NCBI GenBank assembly: GCA_964486925.1
Contig: CAZAOY010000037.1
Span: 1 to 24,675, forward strand
Source of the DNA: CAZAOY01 sp964486925
GTDB taxonomy: Bacteria > Bacillota > Clostridia > Oscillospirales > Ruminococcaceae
Direction of reading: 5' to 3'
DNA length: 24,675 nt
A program made the translations under genes and the position numbers. Below the pieces are notes generated by a model that was not told where the DNA came from, ran no database searches, and saw nothing but the letters and a program-made list of their open reading frames with translations. This document shows, in pieces, positions 7,265 through 15,447 of the stretch (within the stretch, counting starts at the first letter, position 1; every line of letters starts with the position of its first letter).

Positions 7265-7606
7265 ATGGAGAAGATAGTCACATTAAAACTAAACAAAGAG
7301 TTTAAACGAGCGTACTATAGAGGAAAGTTTAAGGCGTACCCTGCCATAGTAACCTATATCGTAAAGAATAATCTACCCTACAATCGAGTTGGGATTACCG
7401 TATCTAAAAAGATAGGTAATGCCGTTGTTCGTAACAGAAGTCGAAGAATTATTAAAGCGGCGTATCAAAGGGTTGTAAAAGAAAAGCTCCTACCAAAGGG
7501 ATATGATGTTGTATTAGTTGCTAGAGCCGCTATTGTTGGGAAAAAGTCTGATCAGATATATGGTTACCTAAAAAATCAAATTAAATTTATTTTAACGAAA
7601 AGATAA
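7265..7606 (+). CDS. rnpA: ribonuclease P protein component
   Basis: Protein subunit of RNase P, which helps the catalytic RNA remove 5' leaders from pre-tRNAs. The 113-residue basic product has LNKEFKRAYYRGK near the start, the central GITVSKKIGNAVVRN and the RNR-type RNA-binding motif NAVVRNRSRR (52-61), as in the whole family. The ATG at 7265 has only a weak AAGG about 10 nt upstream. It lies between rpmH and yidD, the next gene starting one base after its stop. The 172-bp gap before it contains the rpmH hairpin and two TGTACA palindromes (7201-7206 and 7235-7240); I see no convincing promoter there. Confidence 0.97.
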   Translation: MEKIVTLKLNKEFKRAYYRGKFKAYPAIVTYIVKNNLPYNRVGITVSKKIGNAVVRNRSRRIIKAAYQRVVKEKLLPKGYDVVLVARAAIVGKKSDQIYGYLKNQIKFILTKR

Positions 7607-7607
7607 T

Positions 7608-7844
7608 ATGAAAAAAATAGCTATAATTATGGTACGGTTATACCAAAAATTTATATCACCCCTAAAGCCATCGTGCTGTAGGTTTTATCCTACCTGTTCT
7701 GTTTATGCAGTTAATGCTTTTGAGCTTCATGGGTTTTTTAAGGGCGGGATACTAGCTATTTATAGGATAATAAGGTGTAATCCCTTCTCTAAAGGTGGAT
7801 TTGACCCTGTTCCTGAAAAATTTATGCAGTTTAAAGATCAATAG
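7608..7844 (+). CDS. yidD: membrane protein insertion efficiency factor YidD
   Basis: A 78-residue amphipathic protein with the conserved YidD motifs YQKFISPLKPSCCRFYPTCSVYA (12-34) and IIRCNPFSKGGFDPVP (54-69). YidD sits at the inner face of the membrane and is thought to assist YidC in inserting membrane proteins. The ATG is one base after the rnpA stop and has no separate strong Shine-Dalgarno, so translation is probably coupled to rnpA. Neighbours rnpA and yidC are the standard context. Confidence 0.97.
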   Translation: MKKIAIIMVRLYQKFISPLKPSCCRFYPTCSVYAVNAFELHGFFKGGILAIYRIIRCNPFSKGGFDPVPEKFMQFKDQ

Positions 7845-7936
7845 ATTAGTATTAAAGATACTACAAGAATAAAACTCCGTACGGGTTAATCTGTTTATTC
7901 AGATGGTGGTCGTATATACGAGAAGGAGGATAACGA

Positions 7937-9049
7937 GTGTTTGATATTATTTGGGCGCCTTTAGGATGGATAATGTATGCAATCTACGAGGTTGTAAAGA
8001 ATTATGGAATTGCGCTTATTGTTTTTACAATAATTATAAAGGCTGTATTATTTCCGCTATCGATAAAGCAACAAAAGAGTACTGCCAGAATGGCGTCGTT
8101 TCAACCAAAGATTGCAGAGCTACAGAAAAAGTATGGTAAGGACAAGCAACGACTACAGCAAGAACAGATGAAGCTTTATGAGCAGGAGGGATATAACCCG
8201 GCTGCGGGGTGTCTTCCTATGCTTTTGCAGTTTGGTGTGTTGTTTGGTATTATCGACGTTGTATATAAGCCGCTAAAGCATTTGATAAGAGTGCCCGCTG
8301 ATGTAATAGCTAACGCAGAAAAGTTAGTTACCGAGATAATTGGAAAGCCTTCGTCCTCGGCACAGCTAATGGTTATTAAGACGATTCAAGATAATGTATC
8401 CGGTGCGGACAAGCTTTTAGCGTTATTCACCCCTGAACAGGCGGAGAATATTAGAAACTTTAACATGTACTTTTTAGGTCTTAATATAGGTGAAACCCCT
8501 ACTATGGGATGGAATCTACTTATTATAATACCTATTCTATCATGTTTGACTGCATATATTACAAGTTGGGTATCCAATAAGCAACAGGAAAAGATGGGAC
8601 AGACTATCCAAAAGTCTATGAAATACATGCTCTACTTTATGCCTTTAATGTCCTTATGGTTTGGGTTTTCATTACCGGCAGGGGTTGGGGTATACTGGAT
8701 AATCTCAAACATTGCAGCGATTGCACAGACCATTATTTTAGGCAAGATGTATCCTCCACACAAGCTAGCGGCTATGAACGACAAGAACAAAGATGTAGTT
8801 GCGGCTAAGATGAAGAAGAAGAGAGAGCGGATCGAGGAGTTACAAAAAGCTCAAAAGCAGAAGTATATTGATAAGGGTATCGTACCACCGACACCAAAGG
8901 CTAAACCTTCGGTAACAAAGGATGAGGCACAGGATGATGAATCGAGTGACGCAAATGTATCGGGTGAAATGTCATCACAGGATAGGATAAAGCTAGCTAG
9001 AAAACGTCTAGCAGAGAAGTACGGCGAAACATACGACGAGAATGAATAG
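7937..9049 (+). CDS. yidC: membrane protein insertase YidC/Oxa1 (SpoIIIJ type)
   Basis: Insertase that integrates proteins into the cytoplasmic membrane, alone or with SecYEG. The 370-residue product has a first membrane segment around 23-45 (YGIALIVFTIIIKAVLFPLS), then the cytoplasmic coiled hairpin with SIKQQKSTARMASFQPKIAELQKKYG and YNPAAGCLPMLLQFGVLFGI, a ~75-residue loop, and further membrane segments near 190-275. Lys35 replaces the Arg found in the hydrophilic groove of B. halodurans YidC; a Lys there is also charged. No lipobox is present at the N-terminus, unlike Bacillus SpoIIIJ. The tail is first basic, then acidic. The start is GTG at 7937, 6 nt after AAGGAGGA. A 12-bp palindrome (7910-7921) lies just before the ribosome binding site. 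Confidence 0.96.
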   Translation: MFDIIWAPLGWIMYAIYEVVKNYGIALIVFTIIIKAVLFPLSIKQQKSTARMASFQPKIAELQKKYGKDKQRLQQEQMKLYEQEGYNPAAGCLPMLLQFGVLFGIIDVVYKPLKHLIRVPADVIANAEKLVTEIIGKPSSSAQLMVIKTIQDNVSGADKLLALFTPEQAENIRNFNMYFLGLNIGETPTMGWNLLIIIPILSCLTAYITSWVSNKQQEKMGQTIQKSMKYMLYFMPLMSLWFGFSLPAGVGVYWIISNIAAIAQTIILGKMYPPHKLAAMNDKNKDVVAAKMKKKRERIEELQKAQKQKYIDKGIVPPTPKAKPSVTKDEAQDDESSDANVSGEMSSQDRIKLARKRLAEKYGETYDENE

Positions 9050-9085
9050 TTATAGTTTGTAAGTTACATGGAAATGGAGTTTTTT

Positions 9086-9964
9086 ATGAAAAAGGAATTT
9101 AATGCAAAAGCAACCACTGTAGATTTGGCTACAGAGCAAGCTTTAATTTTAGCAAAAAACGAACTTGGAACTACCCCTTTTAGCTATGATATACAAGTTA
9201 TTGAAACTCCTAAGAAAAAACTTTTTGGCGGATACAAAGGTGATGCCGTGGTAAAGCTTATTGCTACCTACGAAGAACCTGTAGAGGTGGAAGAGCAAAA
9301 GAGCCTTACTAAGCTTGATGTGGCTTTGTCATATATTGACGAGATACTAAAGAATATGAACCTTAAGACAGTTACCTATACCGTAGAGCAGACTGGGGAA
9401 ACGGTAAAGATTACCCTTGACGGTGACGAGATTGGAGTACTAATCGGTCATCATGGTGAAACATTAGATGCACTTCAATATCTAGTAGCTTTGTCCTGCA
9501 ACAGGATTGAAGGGGATTACTTTAGGATAACTATTGACGGCGGAAACTATCGTAAAAAGAGGGAAGAAACGCTAAAGCAACTGGCGATTAAGATTAGTGA
9601 AAAGGTAAAACGAACCGGTCGCAGCCAGATGCTTGAACCGATGAATCCTTATGAAAGAAGGCTTATCCATGCGGTTATCTCCGAGATTGAAGGGGTTTTC
9701 TCTAAATCAAAGGGAGAGGATCCAAACAGAAGGATTATTATCCTAAGCGAAAGACCAAGCCGTGCTCCTTATAATAAAGGTGGTAGAGGTGACGGATTCT
9801 CAAAGAATAGGAATAATGACGGGGAACGCAGGACACAGCCGTATCAGAGAAGATCTGACAAGCCTACGGTAGAACAGCTACTTAAAAAGGATAACAGAGC
9901 GACCAAGACAGAGTTTAACGACAACGCTGTTGACGCAAAGCTTTATTCTAAGATAGATATTTAG
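9086..9964 (+). CDS. jag: KH/R3H RNA-binding protein Jag (KhpB)
   Basis: RNA-binding protein of the Jag/KhpB (EloR) family, linked to cell-elongation control and mRNA binding in Gram-positives. From ATG 9086 (292 residues): a Jag-N domain (1-~60, with KKLFGGYKGDAVVKL), a KH domain with the GxxG loop IGHHGE (120-125), an R3H domain with RRLIH (191-195), and a basic disordered tail. An upstream in-frame ATG (9068) lacks a ribosome binding site, while GGAG sits 6 nt before 9086, so 9086 is chosen. The gene follows yidC directly, as is usual, and ends at a hairpin region with a terminator at 9997-10047. Interaction with the YidC-side operon is inferred from context. Confidence 0.95.
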   Translation: MKKEFNAKATTVDLATEQALILAKNELGTTPFSYDIQVIETPKKKLFGGYKGDAVVKLIATYEEPVEVEEQKSLTKLDVALSYIDEILKNMNLKTVTYTVEQTGETVKITLDGDEIGVLIGHHGETLDALQYLVALSCNRIEGDYFRITIDGGNYRKKREETLKQLAIKISEKVKRTGRSQMLEPMNPYERRLIHAVISEIEGVFSKSKGEDPNRRIIILSERPSRAPYNKGGRGDGFSKNRNNDGERRTQPYQRRSDKPTVEQLLKKDNRATKTEFNDNAVDAKLYSKIDI

Positions 9965-9996
9965 TCAATCATAATTGACTGTAAATAGTGTACCCA

Positions 9997-10047
9997 TTTT
10001 GTGTTTATCAAGGATAGAATACTCCCTGATAAGCACAAAATTTTGTT
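9997..10047 (+). terminator. intrinsic terminator after jag
   Basis: Arm 9997-10013 pairs with 10024-10040 (TTTTGTG with CACAAAA, TTATCA with TGATAA, GG with CC; one wobble and one mismatch), followed by TTTTGTT. It closes the rpmH-jag transcript. A smaller 7-bp hairpin, AGTCAAT/ATTGACT (9963-9980), overlaps the jag stop codon. Confidence 0.75.
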
Positions 10048-10078
10048 ATGTAATAGTTATTAATTGTAAAGACTATTT

Positions 10079-10107
10079 TTGAGAATTAATTACGGCAAGC
10101 TTATAGA
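10079..10107 (+). promoter_or_regulatory. candidate mnmE promoter (weak)
   Basis: TTGAGA (10079-10084), 17 bp, TATAGA (10102-10107); the -10 matches only four of six consensus bases. It lies after the jag terminator and 38 bp before mnmE, where a promoter would be expected. A TGTTTAAAC sequence is just downstream at 10110-10118. Confidence 0.3.
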
Positions 10108-10144
10108 TATGTTTAAACGATAGGTAAGGTGAGGTGAGGATATA

Positions 10145-11524
10145 ATGGATAAGGAAACGATTGCGGCAATATCAACCCCATATGCGGCGGGGGGGATATC
10201 TATAGTTAGGATATCGGGTTCGGAAGCTATTTCGGTTGCGGACAGGGTGTTTAAACTAAACAGCGGAGGTAAGCTTAGCCAGTTAAAGGGATATACTGCA
10301 CGGTTAGGGGTAATAACCGATACTGATAACAACAGAATCGATGAGGGAATTGCACTTGTATTTAAAGCACCTTGTAGCTATACAGGTGAGGATGTAGTTG
10401 AGATTTCCTGTCATGGTGGGATATTTGTAACAAAGAAGGTGCTAAAGGCTGTGCTGTCGGCGGGGGCGAGTACAGCGGGAGCGGGAGAGTTTACTAAGAG
10501 AGCTTTCCTAAACGGTAAGCTTGACCTAACGGCGGCAGAGGGTGTTATTGATATTATAAACAGCGATAACGAGCAGTCACTTAGGATGGCACAGGTGCAG
10601 ACCGGGGGAAGGCTCTTTAAGACTGCGGCAGAGATAAAGTCGGTGCTACTAAGACAGGTAGCATTTTTGTCGGCATGGGCAGACTATCCTGAGGAGGATA
10701 TCGAGGAGGTATCGCCGGATACCCTTGTTAATGAACTAAAGGAATGTTACCAACGAATGGATAAACTGCTTAAAGGTTATGATACAGGTATGATTATTAA
10801 AAACGGTATTAGAGCGACCATTGCGGGAAAGCCGAATGTGGGTAAGTCTACCCTTATGAATCTTTTGGTAGGGTATGAGAAGAGCATTGTAACGGATATT
10901 GCGGGGACTACCAGAGATGTTGTTGAAGAGGATATTAAGATTGGTGATTACACCATAAGGATGGCGGACACGGCGGGTATCAGGCAGACCAGTGATGTGG
11001 TAGAGCAGTTTGGCGTAGATAAGGCATACAGCCAGATTGATATGGCGGACTTAGTATTTCTAATGTTTGACAGTGGTGTTGCGTTTAGTCGACAGGATTA
11101 TTCCATAGTTGAATATATAAAGTCAAAAGAAGGAAAGACCGTTATTGCGGTTATTAACAAGTCAGACCTTGAGTGTGTTATTGACTTGGATTATATAAAA
11201 GACAACTTTAACTACTGTGTATATATTAGCGCTAATAACAATGAGGATGTTATCAAGATACATGATATTCTTACTAAGGTTTTTGCGGTTAAGGAGTTTG
11301 ATATGTCTGCGGGGGTTTTGGCTAATGAGAGGCAGAGGGATTGCTTAAGCCGTGCGGCAGACTGTATTAAATCGGCGATTTTGACGATAGAGCAGAGTGT
11401 AACCTATGATGCGGTTACGGTGGAGATAGAGCAGGCGATAGAATGTATGTTAGAGCTTACCGGGGAGGATATCACGAAGGTGGTTGTAGACGAGGTTTTC
11501 TCTAACTTTTGTGTTGGTAAATAG
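10145..11524 (+). CDS. mnmE: tRNA uridine-5-carboxymethylaminomethyl synthesis GTPase MnmE
   Basis: GTPase that with MnmG modifies U34 of certain tRNAs (cmnm5U), using a folate one-carbon unit. The 459-residue product has the N-terminal folate-binding domain beginning TIAAISTPYAAGGISIVRISG, then the embedded G domain with G1 GKPNVGKS (228-235), the potassium-loop/switch region TDIAGTTRD (250-258), G3 DTAG (275-278) and G4 NKSD (338-341), and the C-terminal FCVGK with the conserved Cys (usual form FCIGK). Start ATG 10145, with GAGG 5 nt upstream. The mnmG start codon follows within 10 bp, so the two partners are co-translated. Confidence 0.98.
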   Translation: MDKETIAAISTPYAAGGISIVRISGSEAISVADRVFKLNSGGKLSQLKGYTARLGVITDTDNNRIDEGIALVFKAPCSYTGEDVVEISCHGGIFVTKKVLKAVLSAGASTAGAGEFTKRAFLNGKLDLTAAEGVIDIINSDNEQSLRMAQVQTGGRLFKTAAEIKSVLLRQVAFLSAWADYPEEDIEEVSPDTLVNELKECYQRMDKLLKGYDTGMIIKNGIRATIAGKPNVGKSTLMNLLVGYEKSIVTDIAGTTRDVVEEDIKIGDYTIRMADTAGIRQTSDVVEQFGVDKAYSQIDMADLVFLMFDSGVAFSRQDYSIVEYIKSKEGKTVIAVINKSDLECVIDLDYIKDNFNYCVYISANNNEDVIKIHDILTKVFAVKEFDMSAGVLANERQRDCLSRAADCIKSAILTIEQSVTYDAVTVEIEQAIECMLELTGEDITKVVVDEVFSNFCVGK

Positions 11525-11533
11525 GAGATGGAT

Positions 11534-13414
11534 ATGGGATATATTATGGGTGATTATGAGGTTGCGGTAATTGGAGCGGGACATGCCGGGATAGAGGCGG
11601 CGCTTGCCTGCGCGAGGCTTGGGGTTAGGACGATACTCTTTACCTTATCGCTGGATTCCCTTGCAAACATGCCTTGTAACCCGTCAATTGGGGGGACGGC
11701 TAAGGGTCATCTAGTGCGCGAGGTGGATGCTTTAGGCGGGGAGATGGGAAAGGCGGCGGACGCAACCTTTTTGCAAAGCCGTATGCTAAACCGTGGAAAG
11801 GGACCTGCGGTGCACAGCCTTCGTGTTCAGTCAGACAGGCGGCTTTATCACCTTTATATGAAGCAGGTTTTGGAGAATACCGATAATCTTTATCTAAAGC
11901 AGGATGAGATTGTAGATATTAGGTTTGATGGTGATAGGGTAGTAGGCGTTGTCTCAAAGCTTGGCGGGGAGTATACGGTAAAGGCGGCTATTATATGCTG
12001 TGGGACGTATCAAAATGGCACGATACATATAGGGGACAACTCCTATACAAGCGGGCCGGACGGGATCTATGCTTCCATTGGGCTTACCGATAACCTTAAA
12101 AAGCGAGGGGTTGATATCCGCAGATTTAAAACGGGAACACCGGCTAGAGTGCATAGAAGGAGTATAGATTTTTCTGTGCTTGAAAAACAGGAGGGTGACG
12201 ACCCGATAACTCCATTCTCCTTTGAAACCACAAAGGAGCTTAAAAACCAGATAGAGTGTTATATTGCCTACACAAACCAGGATACCCATACTGTGATACA
12301 ACAAAACATCCATCGATCCCCTATGTATTCAGGAAAGATTGAGGGGGTTGGGCCACGGTATTGTCCTAGCATTGAGGACAAGATTGTAAGGTTTTCCGAC
12401 AAGCCTCGTCATCAGATATTTGTTGAGCCTATGGGGCTAGACACCCATGAGATATACCTTCAGGGGATGTCCTCCTCACTTCCGGAGGATGTTCAGATAG
12501 AGTTTATCAAAACCATGAAGGGGTTTGATAAAGCCGAGGTTATGCGGGCGGCGTATGCGATTGAGTATGACTGCGTAAATCCGCTGGAGCTTGACGCGTC
12601 GCTACAATTTAAGGGATATAAGGGATTATTCGGCGCGGGGCAGTTTAACGGAACGTCCGGTTATGAGGAAGCGGCGGCGCAGGGGTTAATTGCGGGGATT
12701 AATGCGGTAAATGTGGTTAAAGGTAAGGATATGTTTATACTTGACCGTTCATCCTCGTATATAGGAACGCTAATTGATGACCTTGTTACTAAAGGGTGTT
12801 CCGATCCATACAGGATGATGACCTCACGTAGTGAGTATAGGCTAATATTGCGACAGGATAATGCGGACAAACGATTGACCCAGAAGGGGTATGAGATAGG
12901 TTTAATTAGTAATGAGCGGTATGAACGATTTTTAGAGAAGGTAGAGCAGATTGATAAGGAGATAAAGCGGCTTGAAAAGACGGTCATCCCGCCATCAGCA
13001 GAGTTGAATAGTATGCTTGAATCAAGGCAGACCTCTACCGTATCGACAGGGATAAAGCTAGCGGATTTACTAAGGCGACCACAGGTAACCTATACCGATT
13101 TAACACCGTTTGATATAGAAAGACCCACTCTTTCATCCGAGGTAACAGAGCAGGCAGAGATAGAGATAAAGTATGCAGGCTACATCTCAAAACAGCTCGC
13201 ACACGTTAAGCAGATGAAGAAGCTAGAGGAACGGCTTCTTAGTAAGGATATGGATTATAGCTTGGTAAAAGGGTTACGGCTAGAGGCGAGAGAGAAGCTA
13301 CAGCGGGTAAAACCGCTAAACCTTGGGCAGGCTTCACGTATCTCTGGGGTAAGTCCGGCGGATATATCGGTACTGATGATATGGCTAACACAGCAAGGGA
13401 GTAGTGAGAAATGA
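11534..13414 (+). CDS. mnmG: tRNA uridine-5-carboxymethylaminomethyl synthesis enzyme MnmG
   Basis: FAD-dependent partner of MnmE in tRNA U34 modification. The product has the FAD-binding GAGHAG (14-19), the family signature NPSIGGTAKGHLVREVDALGG, GPAVHSLR, RRFKTGTPARVHRRSIDFS and GVGPRYCPSIEDKIVRF, and the helical C-terminal domain used to contact MnmE and tRNA. Length is 626 residues, normal for the family. Three ATGs are possible (11528, 11534, 11546); AGGAG is directly against the first but 6 nt before 11534, which is chosen. The stop overlaps the rsmG start (ATGA). Confidence 0.98.
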   Translation: MGYIMGDYEVAVIGAGHAGIEAALACARLGVRTILFTLSLDSLANMPCNPSIGGTAKGHLVREVDALGGEMGKAADATFLQSRMLNRGKGPAVHSLRVQSDRRLYHLYMKQVLENTDNLYLKQDEIVDIRFDGDRVVGVVSKLGGEYTVKAAIICCGTYQNGTIHIGDNSYTSGPDGIYASIGLTDNLKKRGVDIRRFKTGTPARVHRRSIDFSVLEKQEGDDPITPFSFETTKELKNQIECYIAYTNQDTHTVIQQNIHRSPMYSGKIEGVGPRYCPSIEDKIVRFSDKPRHQIFVEPMGLDTHEIYLQGMSSSLPEDVQIEFIKTMKGFDKAEVMRAAYAIEYDCVNPLELDASLQFKGYKGLFGAGQFNGTSGYEEAAAQGLIAGINAVNVVKGKDMFILDRSSSYIGTLIDDLVTKGCSDPYRMMTSRSEYRLILRQDNADKRLTQKGYEIGLISNERYERFLEKVEQIDKEIKRLEKTVIPPSAELNSMLESRQTSTVSTGIKLADLLRRPQVTYTDLTPFDIERPTLSSEVTEQAEIEIKYAGYISKQLAHVKQMKKLEERLLSKDMDYSLVKGLRLEAREKLQRVKPLNLGQASRISGVSPADISVLMIWLTQQGSSEK

Positions 13415-14127
13415 TTGATAAAGGGTATCTACAGCAAAGCTGTAAAGTTTTAGGGATTGAGGTAACCGATACCGCCGCAGATAAGCTTGACCGGTATGCT
13501 AGGCTACTGGTGGAGAAGAACAAGGTTATGAATCTAACCGCTATTACCGAACCGATTGAGGTTGTAAATAAGCATTTTATCGATAGCTTGCTGTTGCTAA
13601 AGCATGTTAATGTAAAGCAAGGGGCGGCACTGATTGATGTTGGAACGGGAGCGGGGTTTCCTGCAATACCTTGCAAGGTAGTTAGAGATGATTTAAGGAT
13701 AACTCTATTAGACAGTCTAAACAAGCGTGTTAACTTTTTAAATGAAGTAACAGATGATATTGGAATTACCGTTAATGCGGTGCATGGTAGGGCAGAGGAG
13801 CTAGGGCTTAGCCAGAAGTTAGGTTTTAGAGAGCAGTTTGATATTGCTACGGCAAGGGCGGTTGCTAATCTTCGTGATCTATCGGAATACTGTTTACCTT
13901 TTGTTAAGATTGGCGGGGTTTTTGTTTCACTAAAGGGACCTGATATCACTGCGGAGGTGGAGCAGGCAGAGAATGCTATTAAGATTTTAGGTGGTGAGGT
14001 TTTAGAGGTAGTATCCTATAGCCTTCCCGATGATAGTGCACGAACCATGGTAATAGTTAAAAAGGTTAAGCCAACGCCGCCAAACTATCCGCGTAATGCG
14101 GGGAGGATGAAGAAGTCACCGCTTTAG
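13411..14127 (+). CDS. rsmG: 16S rRNA (guanine527-N7)-methyltransferase RsmG
   Basis: SAM-dependent enzyme methylating N7 of G527 in 16S rRNA; its loss gives low-level streptomycin resistance in several bacteria. The 238-residue product has MNLTAITEPIEVVNKHFIDSL (40-60), the SAM-binding motif DVGTGAGFP (76-84), ATARAVANLRDLSEYCLPFVKIGG, FVSLKGP, and the C-terminal NYPRNAGRMKKSPL, a slight variant of the family's YPRKAGxPxKxPL ending. Its ATG overlaps the mnmG TGA by four bases. It ends the mnmE-mnmG-rsmG operon and is followed by a bidirectional terminator, not by noc/parAB. Confidence 0.97.
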   Translation: MIDKGYLQQSCKVLGIEVTDTAADKLDRYARLLVEKNKVMNLTAITEPIEVVNKHFIDSLLLLKHVNVKQGAALIDVGTGAGFPAIPCKVVRDDLRITLLDSLNKRVNFLNEVTDDIGITVNAVHGRAEELGLSQKLGFREQFDIATARAVANLRDLSEYCLPFVKIGGVFVSLKGPDITAEVEQAENAIKILGGEVLEVVSYSLPDDSARTMVIVKKVKPTPPNYPRNAGRMKKSPL

Positions 14128-14241
14128 GGTATTAGTGGGGCAACAAAATATTGTGTCTTATCATTTTAAAACTACAAATTTACGTTTTGTAATAATAAAG
14201 ACAACAGATGATTTCCCCGATTAACCGTGCTAAAAAATAAC

Positions 14242-14285
14242 AATCCCCCTAACTCCAGTTAAACGGAATTAGGGGGATTTTGTTT
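14242..14285. terminator. bidirectional intrinsic terminator (rsmG / M42 peptidase)
   Basis: Arms AATCCCCCTAA (14242-14252) and TTAGGGGGATT (14269-14279) are perfect complements. Plus-strand side: TTTGTTT follows. Minus-strand side: GTTATTTTTT follows. It lies between convergent rsmG and the minus-strand M42 gene, and can serve both. Confidence 0.88.
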
Positions 14286-14287
14286 AT

Positions 14288-15310
14288 CTATTCGGTAACG
14301 TATCCTGCAAGCAGTCTAAAGGTGTTCTCTATACCTAGGATGTGGGTACGTTCATAGTTGTGGGAGGCGTATACTCCTGGGCCTATTAATCCGTGGCGAA
14401 GCTCATGTCCACTGGTGAGTGCGGCGTCTACGTCAGAGCCGTACTGTGGGTAGATGTCGATACTGTAGCCTAGATCTAGTTTTTTAGCGGTGTTAATAAG
14501 CTTTGTGGTGGTTTCATAGTTGTATGGCCCACGTGAGTCTTTAGCGCAGATTGAAACCTTAGTTTCATCACAATCAAGGTCATCACCTACACAGCCCATA
14601 TCTACAGAGATCATCTCCACAATGTCATCTGGTAGTCCTGAACAAGCGCCGTGTCCTACCTCCTCGTATACCGTAAAGATTAGGTAGGTATGGTATTTTG
14701 GAGTTATTGCGGTTTCCTTAAGATATTTAGCTAAGGCAAGCAGGACTGCGGCACTGGCTTTATCATCTAGAAATCGGCTTTTAATTGTACCCTCAGGGGA
14801 GATTACAGTGCGGGGATCTAGGGCAACAAAGTCGCCGACATCGATTCCCAGCTCCTTTGTTTCTTCTTTAGTCTTAGGGTTATGGTCTAGTATAATCTCC
14901 ATTGAGGCTTCGTCACGTTTAACGTCATTACCGTAGACGTGGGAGGAAGGGGTACTGTTTAGGATTACAGCGCTATAGCTTCTGCCGTCACGGGTTAGGA
15001 CGGTGCAGTTCTCTCCGTCTGCGGTTGCCCAGTTTAGGCCGCCTATGGTAGTCGGTTTAATTCGCCCGTTTTCTTTTAAAGAGCGAACCATTGCTCCTAG
15101 GGTATCCACATGTGCGGCTAATGCAACCCCTTCTCCATCACCGCCAATATCCACTACTACATTTCCCTTTACTGTAATACTTGGTAAGTATCCTAATTTT
15201 GTAAGCTCATCTAGTAGGTACTGTGCGGCTTTATGGGTAAATCCAGAGGGGCTTGGGATGTCGCATAGAGCTTTAATCTGGCTGATTGCATAATCGATGT
15301 ATTGCTTCAT
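14288..15310 (-). CDS. M42 family metallopeptidase
   Basis: Probable cytoplasmic zinc/cobalt aminopeptidase of the M42 (TET/FrvX-like) family, which trims oligopeptides inside large self-assembled shells. Visible active-site elements: AAHVDTLG with His67 and Asp69, LDDKASAAVLLAL (metal-bridging Asp), VYEEVGHGA (catalytic Glu pair), SVDMG, and ASHNYERTH near the C-terminus supplying the last His. The start is ATG 15310 (MKQYIDYAISQIKALCDIPSPSG), 6 nt after GGAGG; the open frame reaches 15394 but that extension has no ribosome binding site and is not M42-like. Length 340 residues is typical. It is downstream of the MATE gene, separated by a terminator-like hairpin. The substrate cannot be told from sequence; some relatives were annotated as endoglucanases in error. 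Confidence 0.93.
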   Translation of the reverse strand: MKQYIDYAISQIKALCDIPSPSGFTHKAAQYLLDELTKLGYLPSITVKGNVVVDIGGDGEGVALAAHVDTLGAMVRSLKENGRIKPTTIGGLNWATADGENCTVLTRDGRSYSAVILNSTPSSHVYGNDVKRDEASMEIILDHNPKTKEETKELGIDVGDFVALDPRTVISPEGTIKSRFLDDKASAAVLLALAKYLKETAITPKYHTYLIFTVYEEVGHGACSGLPDDIVEMISVDMGCVGDDLDCDETKVSICAKDSRGPYNYETTTKLINTAKKLDLGYSIDIYPQYGSDVDAALTSGHELRHGLIGPGVYASHNYERTHILGIENTFRLLAGYVTE

Positions 15311-15384
15311 AGGTAACCTCCTTTTAAATGAAAGATTATTTGACATAATATCAGAGAAAGGTGTTTTAATGCACCTAAATCTAC

Positions 15385-15435
15385 TAAAAAACATATAATA
15401 ACTAAAGATAGGCTAGCTATCTATCTGCTTTAGTT
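15385..15435 (-). terminator. probable terminator after the MATE gene
   Basis: In the minus-strand transcript AACTAAA pairs with TTTAGTT (plus 15429-15435 and 15400-15406) and GATAG with CTATC, with a 3-nt bulge and a short loop. A run of six T follows at 15391-15386 (nine bases after the stem). The distance of the T-run lowers certainty. Confidence 0.5.
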
Positions 15436-15447
15436 TTAGCAAGGTTA

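Noticed and set aside
13239..13949. 236-codon minus-strand open frame
   Set aside because: It lies fully across the end of mnmG and most of rsmG, both certain genes on the other strand; its Ser/Leu-rich product is typical of an antisense shadow.
15311..15394. N-terminal extension of the minus-strand M42 gene
   Set aside because: The added 28 codons have no ribosome binding site and no M42 similarity, while ATG 15310 has GGAGG at ideal spacing.
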